DNA of 64,000 nt from an uncultured Bacteroidales bacterium (GTDB taxonomy: Bacteria > Bacteroidota > Bacteroidia > Bacteroidales > Muribaculaceae). Below, piece after piece: positions 52,564 through 61,250 of this stretch (its first letter is position 1; the number at the start of each line of letters is the position of its first letter). Both the position numbers and the translations under genes were made by a program. Under the pieces are notes generated by a model. It searched no databases, was not told the DNA's origin, and worked only from the letters and a program-made list of their open reading frames with translations. The stretch spans positions 30,885 to 94,884 of the forward strand of contig CAJLWO010000004.1 of the NCBI GenBank assembly GCA_905210435.1. The letters run 5' to 3'.

Positions 52564-53568
52564 TTATACTTGCGCGCTGTTGCCGTTGACGGGCGCGTTG
52601 TCCATAGGCATAGGCTGGCGGTACATGTTGACGGTCATTGCCGTGAGCATTTTCTCGTAGACGGCGTTGAGCTGGTGCATGTAGTGGGCCATGCGCTCGG
52701 TTTCCTCGACGTAGCGTGCGCTCTGGCTCGAGCTCTTCTCGTACATGTCGCGTATGTCCTTGATGCCGCGGTTCACACGGTCGATTGAGTCAAGCTGCGA
52801 CGATACGCTCTTGAGCTGTATCTCGTAGATGGTGTTGAGTCCGGTGAGATTGCGGTTGAGGTCCTGCATCTGCTCCACGTAGCCTGTCGAGCTGCGGGTT
52901 ATGTTCTCGGAGTTCTCGGTTATGGCGCGGTAGCTGTCGAGAAGCACGTCTGACACCTGGTTGAGGGCGGCGGTGGTTGAGCGCAGATGCTCCATCTCGG
53001 CTGCTATGCTTGCCATCTGGTCGAGATACTGCTGGGTGGCCGATGTCAGTTCGGCCATGCGGGCGAGCTGGTCGGATGCGGCAGCCATCTTGGCTATGCT
53101 CTCCGACAGCGAGCGTGAGTCCTCCTCGGTCAGGCTGATGTCGCCGGGAATGCCGGCGGCAGCCTTGGCGTGCTCTATGCTTACGGTGTGCGGTGCGGTG
53201 CCGGCAGCGGCGCTTCCGCCTCCGGTCACTATCACTGTGGTGCCGGCTCCGGCAGCCTGAGCTGCAATAGCGGCACTGTCGTTGTCCATGCCGTCGGACT
53301 GATGGTCGGGATCAAATGCCGGAAACACTTCCTCCCAGTGGTATTCGCGCGGCGGACGGTCGAATGCCGAAAGGACGAACATCAGCACCTCCGTACCCAT
53401 ACCGAGCGACAGCAGGATGTTGCCTCCGGGCAGGTGGAGAATCTTGAACAGGGCGCCCCAGATTACGATTGCAGCACCTATCGAGTAGGCGAAATTGAAG
53501 AAGCGTTGACCTCCGTCGCTCTGCAGGAAGCGTGTTATGCGGTTTTTATATCTTTTTACTTTTCCCAT
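52564..53568 (-). CDS. gldL: Type IX secretion system motor protein GldL/PorL
   Basis: A 334-residue inner-membrane protein with two N-terminal helices: FFNFAYSIGAAIVIWGALF and NILLSLGMGTEVLMFVLSAF. The second holds Glu60, matching the functionally important membrane glutamate of PorL (Glu59) and GldL (Glu49). The remaining cytoplasmic part (about 100-310) is coiled-coil-like. With GldM it makes the proton-driven motor of type IX secretion. Confidence 0.94.
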   Translation of the reverse strand: MGKVKRYKNRITRFLQSDGGQRFFNFAYSIGAAIVIWGALFKILHLPGGNILLSLGMGTEVLMFVLSAFDRPPREYHWEEVFPAFDPDHQSDGMDNDSAAIAAQAAGAGTTVIVTGGGSAAAGTAPHTVSIEHAKAAAGIPGDISLTEEDSRSLSESIAKMAAASDQLARMAELTSATQQYLDQMASIAAEMEHLRSTTAALNQVSDVLLDSYRAITENSENITRSSTGYVEQMQDLNRNLTGLNTIYEIQLKSVSSQLDSIDRVNRGIKDIRDMYEKSSSQSARYVEETERMAHYMHQLNAVYEKMLTAMTVNMYRQPMPMDNAPVNGNSAQV

Positions 53569-53614
53569 CGCGGATGTATTGTTTTGTTGTCTCGGTTGTA
53601 GATGATTGATGTCG

Positions 53615-55054
53615 TTACTTTATCTTGTTCCCTTTGGCGAATCCTATCTGTGAACGCACGCAGCGGAATCCTATGTAGGAGCGCTGTTCGTTCTGGTACT
53701 CCCACATGCGTATGTCGGAACGGATGTTGTGGGCCACGTCTTTCCATGAGCCTCCGCGCACAATCTTGCGCTTCATCTTGTAGGGATCCTCCTGCGCCGC
53801 GTCGTAGCGGTATTCGGGGTTGAGGTCGCTGGTGAGCTTCGACACGCTCTCGGTGTAGGCGGTCGATGTCCATTCGCTGACGTTGCCGGCCATGTCGTAG
53901 AGGCCGAAGTCATTGGGCGAATAAGTGCCCACACGCGAGGTGATGAGCTGTCCGTCCTTCACGTAGTTGCCTTCGTTGGGCTTGAAGTTGGCGTAGAAGC
54001 AACCTTTGTCCTCGCTGAGAGGCAGGTCGCCTTCCCAGGGGTACATGTTCTCGTTGACACCTGCACGGGCGGCATATTCCCATTCGGCCTCGGTGGGGAG
54101 GCGGTAGGGCTCGACGTATACGCCTTCGCGTCCGAGAGCGCGGCGGAGGTAGTCGGTGCGCCAGTTGCAGAATGCGTTGGCCTGCTCCCAGCTGACTCCC
54201 ACCACGGGGTAGTCGTTGTATCCGCCGTGCGAGAAATACATGCGCACGTACGGTTCGTTGTAAGCGTTGTCGAAGTCGTTGATCCACGCCGTAGTGTCGG
54301 GATATACATTTACTATATATGTATTTACGAAATCGAAATCGCCGGTAAGGCCGCGGGTGATGGTGCGGCGTACAATCTCGCCCTCATCATCGATGTAGGC
54401 GGTATCTTTCGATATGACGGGCACGTCGGTGGGCGCAGGCTTGTCGGTGTTGTATTCGCGCTTGCGCGGGTCGAGACGGTGCTTGCGCTTGGCAGCCTCG
54501 GTGTGGTTGTAGGTCTCGTAGCGGTAGTTGAGCTGCTCGGGGTCGAGTTCGCGCTGTCCCGTGATGGGGTTGGTGCGGTACACGCTCTCGATGGCGCGCT
54601 GCTCGTCCTCGTTGGCATTGCGCCAGGGTATGGGCTTGTTCCAGTTGAGATGGGGCGTGATGGGGTTGCCTTCCCGGTCCTCTTCTATCTTGAAAGCCTC
54701 GTTGCCTCCGTAAGCCGGGTCGGCGAGACGCTCGCGGATGATGGAGTCGCGCACCCAGAATACGAACTGCTTGTACTTGGAGTTGGTGATTTCCGTCTCG
54801 TCCATCCAGAAGGCATCGACTGATATGCCGCGGGCCGACGCCGGAAGATTCCATGCGCTGTCGGCTTTCTGCGGGCCCACTTCCATCGAGCCGCGCGACA
54901 CGAGTACCATGCCGTAAGGGGTCGGTTCGGCCCACGACATGCCGCCCACGCCGGTGACTTCACCGCCGATGGCGTTGCGTGACCCTGTGGCGCAAGATGC
55001 CGCTGTAAGCATCGTTGCCGCTATCGGAAGGAGATAAAGAGATGTTCTTTTCAT
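53615..55054 (-). CDS. gldK: Type IX secretion system lipoprotein GldK/PorK (FGE-sulfatase domain)
   Basis: A 479-residue lipoprotein with signal and lipobox LPIAATMLTAASCATG (Cys21). A formylglycine-generating-enzyme-like domain follows: GGYNDYPVVGVSWEQANAFC, LPTEAEWEYAARAG, FGLYDMAGNVSEWTS, IVRGGSWKDVAHNIR and IGFRCVR. PorK/GldK anchors the PorK-PorN rings to the outer membrane. It lies 3 bases downstream of the porP-like gene and is followed by gldL, gldM and gldN. Confidence 0.94.
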   Translation of the reverse strand: MKRTSLYLLPIAATMLTAASCATGSRNAIGGEVTGVGGMSWAEPTPYGMVLVSRGSMEVGPQKADSAWNLPASARGISVDAFWMDETEITNSKYKQFVFWVRDSIIRERLADPAYGGNEAFKIEEDREGNPITPHLNWNKPIPWRNANEDEQRAIESVYRTNPITGQRELDPEQLNYRYETYNHTEAAKRKHRLDPRKREYNTDKPAPTDVPVISKDTAYIDDEGEIVRRTITRGLTGDFDFVNTYIVNVYPDTTAWINDFDNAYNEPYVRMYFSHGGYNDYPVVGVSWEQANAFCNWRTDYLRRALGREGVYVEPYRLPTEAEWEYAARAGVNENMYPWEGDLPLSEDKGCFYANFKPNEGNYVKDGQLITSRVGTYSPNDFGLYDMAGNVSEWTSTAYTESVSKLTSDLNPEYRYDAAQEDPYKMKRKIVRGGSWKDVAHNIRSDIRMWEYQNEQRSYIGFRCVRSQIGFAKGNKIK

Positions 55055-55057
55055 GTT

Positions 55058-56053
55058 TTAAAGTATGCGTATGCTCTTGTGTTTATTCTTGTTTTTTTCA
55101 GAGAAATCGAGCTTGAGAGAGTAGCCTGCGAATATCTCATGGCTGCCTGACGAGGCTTTTGCGATTGCCGACGTGGCGTAATCATAGGCATAACCGAGAT
55201 AAAATCCTTTTATCTCAGCCCCTAAGCTTATCGTCACCGCATCGTTGTAGCGATAGCCTATGCCCGCGGAGAGGAATTTGTTATATCGCACCCGCGCCGT
55301 GGCCTCGCCTGTCGTGAACGTGAAATCGCTCTTGACCAGCACCGATGGCATCACTTCAAATAACGTATTTTTTATCTGAATATTGCATCCTGCCATAAAA
55401 TATAGTGTGCGGCCGACCTGAAATTCGTAATTTTTTTCCAGCGTGTTGTCGCCGGTATCCGACTTGAGGCTTATTACCGGCTGCGTCAGGTGAGTCATGG
55501 AAATACCGCCCCACCACATCCCGCGGGTATAGTACACGCCGGCAGCTATGTCGAAGGCATTGCCGTTGAGGTCGTTCATCGGTATCGCTTCGTCGTTGCC
55601 CTGATGGTAGTTGTCGCCGTCGGGGAGCACCACTTCCGAGCCTTTGAACGACTCGTTGATGAATCCGAGCTGCACACCCGCCGTTAGCTCACCTTTGAAG
55701 AGCTTGATTTTGTAGCCGGCCTGGAGGCCGATAGTGAGGTTCTTATACAGGCCGAGGCTCTCCTGCTGCATGAGCAGTCCCACGCCGAAACGCTTCCTGA
55801 ACAGCTTCACGGGCATCTCTGCGGTGGCGGCAAACGATTTGGGAGCATTGTCTATGCCTACCCATTGCAGGCGTGCCCCGCCGCGTATGTTGAGCAGGTC
55901 GGAGGTGCCTATCGCTGCCGGATTGTAATAGTTCTTTATCTGGTAATATTGTGAGAATTGCGCGTCGCTCTGGGCGTAGGCTCCCGTGCCGGCGAATAAG
56001 ATAGCCAGCAGCGCGGCCACGCGCACCAATATGTCTGTGCTGTATTTTGTCAT
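55058..56053 (-). CDS. porP: PorP/SprF-family type IX secretion outer-membrane protein
   Basis: A protein of about 331 residues with signal peptide MTKYSTDILVRVAALLAILF to AYAQ. It then has the family start DAQFSQYYQIKNYYNPAAIG and a C-terminal barrel region with IGYRYNDAVTISLGAEIKGF. PorP/SprF proteins are beta-barrels linked to surface delivery through type IX secretion. The ATG at 56053 is preferred because it overlaps the upstream porT-like stop by 4 bases; the longer frame from 56230 lies entirely within that gene. Confidence 0.92.
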   Translation of the reverse strand: MTKYSTDILVRVAALLAILFAGTGAYAQSDAQFSQYYQIKNYYNPAAIGTSDLLNIRGGARLQWVGIDNAPKSFAATAEMPVKLFRKRFGVGLLMQQESLGLYKNLTIGLQAGYKIKLFKGELTAGVQLGFINESFKGSEVVLPDGDNYHQGNDEAIPMNDLNGNAFDIAAGVYYTRGMWWGGISMTHLTQPVISLKSDTGDNTLEKNYEFQVGRTLYFMAGCNIQIKNTLFEVMPSVLVKSDFTFTTGEATARVRYNKFLSAGIGYRYNDAVTISLGAEIKGFYLGYAYDYATSAIAKASSGSHEIFAGYSLKLDFSEKNKNKHKSIRIL

Positions 56054-56784
56054 TCGAAATAAAAACTGAATACCACCATCGAGGATACCGCCTTTTTGAG
56101 TGATTGCGTGAATTTCTGTTTTGCCGGGTCGTCGGTGAGGTCGGGACGCTTGTGGTCGACCACGTCGACGAGTCCGAAGCAGAATTTCACCTCGGGAATA
56201 AGTTTGAAGTAGGGGAGATAAAGGTCGCAACCGAAGCCGCAGGTGAGGTAAAAGTCGCTGCTTTTCAGCTTTATGTACTCTCCGCTCTTGCGCGTCAGGT
56301 CGACAGCGGGCATAATGCCTGCCGTGACATACGGTCGCAGGTTGCGGTAGCGCATTGCCGAAAATTTCAAATCGACCGGAAATACCAGATATGACGATTT
56401 GAGGCTCTGCTTCAGTTCTTCGCCTGTATTTGTCTCCCTGAACCGCAAATCGCGGTTGCCGAAATAAAGACCGGGGGTAAAACGCACGTTGAAATAGTCG
56501 TTGAGACGCAGGTCAAAGAGTCCGTTGACGTTGAATCCGGGCTGGAACGAAGGCTGCTCCATGAACCATGACTCACCGTCGGGGGTGATGAATCCGTTGT
56601 GGGTAAACCGCAGGTCCTGGGTGTGCACACCGACCGAGAAACCCAGGTGCCACCGGCGCATGTCGGCATACGGACGGTTGAGCAACTTGTCGTTCAGCTG
56701 CTGTGCTCCGGCCTGTTGCCCTGCCGACATGACGAGTGCTATCACTCCCGCCACTGCCAGGAATATGTGATTTACGCGTTTCAT
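56050..56784 (-). CDS. porT: PorT-family outer-membrane protein
   Basis: A 244-residue outer-membrane beta-barrel with a signal peptide (about 1-27, GQQAGAQ). The mature part starts LNDKLLNRPYADMRRWHLGFSVG, with repeated amphipathic strands and a terminal FSFYF. These agree with PorT, a known factor for type IX secretion. It is the first gene of the porT-porP-gldK-gldL-gldM-gldN cluster. Its promoter was not identified; the gap to the divergent lipid kinase gene is short. Confidence 0.85.
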   Translation of the reverse strand: MKRVNHIFLAVAGVIALVMSAGQQAGAQQLNDKLLNRPYADMRRWHLGFSVGVHTQDLRFTHNGFITPDGESWFMEQPSFQPGFNVNGLFDLRLNDYFNVRFTPGLYFGNRDLRFRETNTGEELKQSLKSSYLVFPVDLKFSAMRYRNLRPYVTAGIMPAVDLTRKSGEYIKLKSSDFYLTCGFGCDLYLPYFKLIPEVKFCFGLVDVVDHKRPDLTDDPAKQKFTQSLKKAVSSMVVFSFYFE

Positions 56785-56813
56785 ATCCTATTAAACGCAT
56801 TGTTTTTCCATTT

Positions 56814-56845
56814 ATTGTTTTTTTATGATATTTTTCGTATTTTTG
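56814..56845 (+). promoter_or_regulatory. Promoter for the lipid kinase gene
   Basis: ATTG at 56814-56817, 20-base spacer, TATTTTTG at 56838-56845; the gene starts at 56874. The element is on the plus strand, between divergent porT and this gene. Confidence 0.65.
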
Positions 56846-56873
56846 TGAATTAGAAACCTATATGATGTGACTT

Positions 56874-57824
56874 ATGGCTGACGCAATGCTTATTGTAAAT
56901 CCCATTTCGGGTACTGCCAAGAAGACCGGCCTCGACGCCAAGGTCGACAAGGCTATGTCGGCAGCAGGATATAATCTCGATATACGCTTTACGACCTGCC
57001 GCGGTGATGCCACACGTCTTGCAGCCGAAGCAGTCGGCAAAGGCTATGATGTGGTGCTCGCTGCAGGCGGCGACGGCACCGTCAACGAAACCGCGCAGGC
57101 TCTTTGCGGCTCGCCGGTCACTTTCGGAATCATTCCCGCCGGTTCGGGCAACGGACTCGCCAGGCATCTCGGCATCCCGGTCAGTGTCGACGCGGCCCTC
57201 GATGTCATAGCCCGCGGCATTGTGGCGAAATGCGACTACGGCACTGTCAACAGCCATCCGTTTTTCTGTACGTTCGGTGTCGGATTTGATGCGGCTGTCT
57301 CCCACAGTTTTGCCAAACAGAGCCGACGTGGCATGTTTACCTATCTGAAAAGCGCTCTCACACAGTATATTCACTACAAGCCCGACACATATACTATCTC
57401 GGCCAATGGTAAAATCCTGACCGAACGCGCCTTTGTCGTGGCATGCTGCAACGCCTCGCAATACGGCAACAACGCCTACATAGCGCCTAAAGCCTCAATC
57501 ACCGACGGATTGCTCGACATTATAATAATCCATCAGGGTTCGCCGATCGATACGGCTATGGTCGGCATGGACCTTTTCACAGGTTATATCGATTCCAACA
57601 CGCTCATCCACTCGCTGCGTGCTCCGGCAGCTGTCATTTACCGCCCGAACGAGGGGCCTGCGCATATCGACGGCGAGCCGATGATACTCGACAACATAAT
57701 GGATATCAAATGTCATCATCACGGCCTGAATATCTTCATCCCCGGTGACAAGCAGCCGTTCCGTCCGCTCGTCACCCCCCTCCGCTCCCTCTGGCGCAAC
57801 ATCTTCTCCCTCCGCCGCAAATAG
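56874..57824 (+). CDS. Diacylglycerol kinase-family lipid kinase (YegS/DagK-like)
   Basis: A 316-residue protein of the DAGK catalytic superfamily. Motifs are MLIVNPISGTAKK at the start, the nucleotide-binding VVLAAGGDGTVNETAQAL (about 60-77), and GIIPAGSGNGLARHLGIP (about 84-101). YegS/DagK enzymes phosphorylate lipid substrates in phospholipid or sphingolipid metabolism; in sphingolipid-making Bacteroidota such a kinase may act on ceramide or long-chain bases, which is speculative. It is a single gene with its own promoter. Confidence 0.9.
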   Translation: MADAMLIVNPISGTAKKTGLDAKVDKAMSAAGYNLDIRFTTCRGDATRLAAEAVGKGYDVVLAAGGDGTVNETAQALCGSPVTFGIIPAGSGNGLARHLGIPVSVDAALDVIARGIVAKCDYGTVNSHPFFCTFGVGFDAAVSHSFAKQSRRGMFTYLKSALTQYIHYKPDTYTISANGKILTERAFVVACCNASQYGNNAYIAPKASITDGLLDIIIIHQGSPIDTAMVGMDLFTGYIDSNTLIHSLRAPAAVIYRPNEGPAHIDGEPMILDNIMDIKCHHHGLNIFIPGDKQPFRPLVTPLRSLWRNIFSLRRK

Positions 57825-57853
57825 TGGAGGGATAGGAATGCAAATTTGTATGT

Positions 57854-58066
57854 GAGGGGGTATTGTAGAACTTAAAAAATGCCACATAACTTGTAGGGAC
57901 GCGATTCATCGCGTCCGCACCCAAAAGGCACAACGCGCTAAATCTCACAACTATAGCGCGGACGCGATTCGTTGCGCCCCAATGCTGTTAACTTAACTTA
58001 GGTGAGTTGAGTGGGGCGGGGGCGTCTCGCCCCCGTAGTAATTTTCAGTGTGTAAGGATAATACCC
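57854..58066. repeat. Composite palindromic repeat block
   Basis: The block begins with GAGGGGGTATTGTAGAACTT, related to the outer end of the 16495 element. It then has GTAGGGACGCGATTCATCGCGTCC (a self-complementary hairpin), CGCGGACGCGATTCG, and a GGGGGCGTCTCGCCCCC hairpin near 58018-58034. No coding sequence is seen. It occupies part of the gap between the lipid kinase and the ABC importer. Confidence 0.6.
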
Positions 58067-58172
58067 GAGGGTGTTGCAAAACTTCCAATTGTAGGGACGC
58101 ACGGTCTGTGCGTCCGGAAAGCAGACATTGATTATCAGAGAATTATCGGACGCGCAGACCGTGCGTCCCTAC
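58067..58172. repeat. Palindromic GGGACGC/GCGTCCC repeat with GAGGGTGTTGC outer end
   Basis: GAGGGTGTTGCAAAACTT starts at 58067, followed by an 82-base palindrome (58091-58172). Its 26-base arms differ at only one position. The core GGTCTGTGCGTCC is shared with 40061 and 42044. Downstream to 58243, where the ABC ATPase gene ends, no gene is seen. Confidence 0.75.
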
Positions 58173-58243
58173 TTTGTTAGCCGAAAAATAGCAGTGCATC
58201 GCGTCCGTACAATTTGTTACGACTTTTTACTACGAATAGTTAC

Positions 58244-58960
58244 TTAGAGTCCTGGGAGGCCGAATGCGGCGGCAACCGTTGTGCGCGTGGCGGGGTCGGA
58301 GGCGGGGAGCATCAGGAGGTTAGGGGTGTCGATAAGGGCTATGGTGTCGGCAGTAGAGAGGGCTATGTCAAGTTCGTGGGTGGAGAGCAGGATGGTTTTC
58401 CCACGGTCGTGGGCGAGCGTGCCGAGCAGTTCCATCAGCTGGTAGCGGTTGGGCAGGTCGAGAAATGAGGTCGGTTCGTCGAGAAGTATGTTGGGCGTAT
58501 CCTGTGCGAGGGCGCGGGCTATCATGATGCGCTGGCACTCTCCGTCGCTCATCGTGTCGAGAGTGCGGTCGGCGTATGCGCTCATGCCGACGGTGGCGAG
58601 TGAGGCTTCCACAATCGCCCTGTCGCGCCGGCCGAGGCGTCCGGCCCAGTCGGTATAGGGGGCACGGCCCAGTCCTACAAGGTCGCGGCACGTCATATTG
58701 GCAATCCTGACGCGTTGGGTGTTGACAAACGCGATTGACTTAGCCCTCTCCACGGCTGATGCAAACCGCGTGTTGCCGTCTATGATGATTTCACCGGCAG
58801 ATATTTTTCCAAGTCCGGCGATAGCTCGCAGCAATGTCGACTTTCCCGAGCCGTTGCGACCGGCAAGAGCGGTGAGCGAGGACGGGGGGAATACAGCGCC
58901 GGCATTCCTGACAAGCTCGCGGTGACCGTATCCGATGCTTAAGTCTTTCAGTTCTATCAT
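58244..58960 (-). CDS. Metal-chelate/cobalamin-type ABC importer ATPase
   Basis: About 238 residues from the ATG at 58960. Motifs are Walker A ALAGRNGSGKSTLLRAIAG, signature MSDGECQRIMIARALA and Walker B NILLDEPTSFLDLPNR. These fit the FecE/BtuD group that takes up iron-siderophores, haem or vitamin B12. The longer frame from 59068 is rejected because the preferred start overlaps the permease stop by 4 bases (58957-58960), a coupled arrangement repeated at the next junction. Confidence 0.92.
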   Translation of the reverse strand: MIELKDLSIGYGHRELVRNAGAVFPPSSLTALAGRNGSGKSTLLRAIAGLGKISAGEIIIDGNTRFASAVERAKSIAFVNTQRVRIANMTCRDLVGLGRAPYTDWAGRLGRRDRAIVEASLATVGMSAYADRTLDTMSDGECQRIMIARALAQDTPNILLDEPTSFLDLPNRYQLMELLGTLAHDRGKTILLSTHELDIALSTADTIALIDTPNLLMLPASDPATRTTVAAAFGLPGL

Positions 58961-59961
58961 ACCGCAATCTGTCTGTTTCTGAATACTATCCATATCACTA
59001 TCGGTATGCCGACAAGCGCCGTGACGGCATTGACAGGGATTACAAGTAGTTTCGACACGATGTCGCATCCGAGCATCACCGCCGCTCCTGTGAGAGCCGC
59101 CCCCGGTATGAGTACGCGGTGGTCGGAAGTGCCGAATGCCACTCTTGCCACATGCGGCAGTGCAAGTCCGATAAATCCTATCGGGCCGCAGAATGCCGTC
59201 ACGCTTCCGGCAAGCAGCGCTGTCGATATGAGCACCATAGAGCGTCCGCGACGGTTGTCATAACCCATAGTCACGGCGTATTCCTCGCCGAGCAGAAGCA
59301 GGTTGAGCGATTTGGTGGTGGCTACGGCGAGGATAAGCCCTAAGGCGACTGTCACACCGAGTATGGGCAACTGCTCCGCAGTCACGTTGCCCAATGACCC
59401 CATAGTCCATATCACGAACGACTTCAGCGCCTCGTCGGAACTCATATACTGCAATATCTGCACTATCGCGCTTATGGCCGACGATACCATCATGCCGAGT
59501 ATGAGCACTACCATTATATCCTTTATGCGACGTCCGGCCACGGCGATGAGGGCGAGCACGGCCGCCGAGCCGGCAAGTGCCGCTCCGGTCATGCCCAGCG
59601 ATGCCGCTGTCGCCGACAGACCGCCCGTAAGCGGTGCGCCGAGTATGAACAGCGCTACGGCCAGTGACGCTCCCGAACTTACGCCGAGCACGTAGGGTCC
59701 GGCGAGCGGATTGCGGAACAGTGTCTGCATCTGCAGGCCGCTCACCGACAGGGCTATGCCTGCTATGATTGCCACGATGCCCTTTGTGAGCCTTATGTCG
59801 ACCACGATTTTGGTCGTGGCGGGATTGTCGCCGCGTCCAAGCAGGGCGTCGGCTACCTGGCCGATGCTCAGTTTCACCGAGCCGGCGCCGATATCGACAA
59901 GCAGCAGCAACACTGTCAGTGCCGCCAGGATGACAAACATTATGGTAGTCCGGCTTTTCAT
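58957..59961 (-). CDS. FecCD-family ABC importer permease
   Basis: A 334-residue membrane permease of the BtuC/FecCD type with about ten helices. Family features include GIVAIIAGIALSVSGLQMQTLFRNPLAG (split: IALSVSGLQMQTLFRNPLAG), GVSSGASLAVALFI, and the end region GFIGLALPHVARVAFGTSDHR. It forms the channel for an iron or cobalamin chelate and is encoded between the binding protein and the ATPase, overlapping both by 4 bases. Confidence 0.94.
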   Translation of the reverse strand: MKSRTTIMFVILAALTVLLLLVDIGAGSVKLSIGQVADALLGRGDNPATTKIVVDIRLTKGIVAIIAGIALSVSGLQMQTLFRNPLAGPYVLGVSSGASLAVALFILGAPLTGGLSATAASLGMTGAALAGSAAVLALIAVAGRRIKDIMVVLILGMMVSSAISAIVQILQYMSSDEALKSFVIWTMGSLGNVTAEQLPILGVTVALGLILAVATTKSLNLLLLGEEYAVTMGYDNRRGRSMVLISTALLAGSVTAFCGPIGFIGLALPHVARVAFGTSDHRVLIPGAALTGAAVMLGCDIVSKLLVIPVNAVTALVGIPIVIWIVFRNRQIAV

Positions 59962-61067
59962 TGCAGTCTTCGGTAATATACGGGCTGATAGCTGTCTGAC
60001 CTTTCGGGGTGGAACACGCGGTTTAAATCATCAAGTATCACGTCGGGATGCATCACTCCCGACTCGTAGAAATCGTTGCCTCCGGCAGGGGAGCTGCGTC
60101 GGTTGTTGTTGTAGACCTCGCCTCCGGTGAATACGCGTGTGTCGGTCAGCCGCGGCGCCATCGCCGCCACCTCTGCTTTCGTGAAAGCCTGACCCGGATT
60201 TATCCACACGTCGGCGTCGCTCATCAGCATGTAGGCTTCCTCTATGTCGATGACCTTTGATGAGTTTCCGGTATTCTCCTTATATATATAGTCGCCTCCG
60301 GCATCGGCTATCAGCTGAGCCATGTAGTTGCTTGTCGACGGCATCCACCAGCTGTCGTTGTAGGGCGCGTTAATCATCACCTTGGGGCGGACGGAGCTTC
60401 GGCTGTAACGCTCTTTGCGGGTATTGTACCGCTTGGCTATTCCCGCGAAAATATCTTCACTCTCCTTGCGCTTTCCTATGATTTCACCTATGGCAACTAC
60501 CCATTCCGCTTTGCCGAGCGGCGACTCTTCGAGATAGTCACCTATGTAGATGTACGGTATGGCAAGTTCCTTGAGCTTTTCCTCTATGGGGCTCGGCCCG
60601 TTCACCCCGTAAAGGAGCACTACATCGGGTTCGAGCATCACTAATTTCTCATAATCCACTCCGGTGTCGTAGCCTACGTCGGCCACTTTGTCTCCGCGGT
60701 TGCGTATAGCATCGCTTGATATATAGCCGCGGCCGGATACTCCGACTATCCTGTCGACGGCGCCGAGGCTTTCGAGCATCGCCACGAATGTCGACGACAT
60801 CGCCACAATCCTCTCCGCCGGTTTTTCAAGCCGGTAGCATATGCTGACACTGTCGGCTCCCTGCCACGGATTTCTTATCATAATTGCCGGGACCGAGTCT
60901 TTGTCGCACACGATGGCGAATCCTTTGGCATATTCCGGGCTGTAGAGCGTGGTGTCATAGACGGCGGCTGTGTCGTTCTTGCCGCCGCATCCGGTGGTAA
61001 AAAAGCATATTGCGGCAGCAATCATTGCCGCGTACAATAGTGTTGCTGATGTTTTATTTATATTCAT
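59958..61067 (-). CDS. ABC importer substrate-binding lipoprotein (FecB/BtuF type)
   Basis: A 369-residue periplasmic-binding lipoprotein with a lipobox near Cys27 (MIAAAICFFTTGCGG). The class III binding fold follows: ERIVAMSSTFVAMLESLGAVDRIVGVSG (split as ERIVAMSSTFVAML; LGAVDRIVGVSG), DYEKLVMLEPDVVLLYG and PYIYIGDYLEESPLGKAEW. It captures an iron-chelate, haem or cobalamin; the ligand cannot be read from sequence. It is the first gene of the importer operon, with a strong promoter and too short a leader (about 60 bases) for a cobalamin riboswitch. Confidence 0.9.
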   Translation of the reverse strand: MNINKTSATLLYAAMIAAAICFFTTGCGGKNDTAAVYDTTLYSPEYAKGFAIVCDKDSVPAIMIRNPWQGADSVSICYRLEKPAERIVAMSSTFVAMLESLGAVDRIVGVSGRGYISSDAIRNRGDKVADVGYDTGVDYEKLVMLEPDVVLLYGVNGPSPIEEKLKELAIPYIYIGDYLEESPLGKAEWVVAIGEIIGKRKESEDIFAGIAKRYNTRKERYSRSSVRPKVMINAPYNDSWWMPSTSNYMAQLIADAGGDYIYKENTGNSSKVIDIEEAYMLMSDADVWINPGQAFTKAEVAAMAPRLTDTRVFTGGEVYNNNRRSSPAGGNDFYESGVMHPDVILDDLNRVFHPERSDSYQPVYYRRLQ

Positions 61068-61131
61068 AAATCCGTAGCCGGCTGCCCGGCAATAGATATA
61101 GATAGGGTATAACTATATATAATGTTATCCG

Positions 61132-61162
61132 CAAAGATACAAAAAAATCCGCCGTATGCAAT
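61132..61162 (-). promoter_or_regulatory. Promoter for the ABC importer operon
   Basis: On the minus strand ATTG (complement of 61159-61162), 19-base spacer and TATCTTTG (complement of 61132-61139). The binding-protein ATG is about 65 bases downstream. Confidence 0.7.
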
Positions 61163-61250
61163 GCGTGTTTGCCGCTCAAAAACAGAGGGCGGAAATACGT
61201 CACCGCATTTCCGCCCGGGCAGATGTGTAAATAAAGCTGTTATACCTTTC

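Noticed and set aside
61068..61131. A cobalamin riboswitch upstream of the ABC importer
   Set aside because: The leader between the promoter and the start is only about 60 bases, too short for the roughly 200-base cobalamin aptamer, and the conserved B12-box words are not seen.
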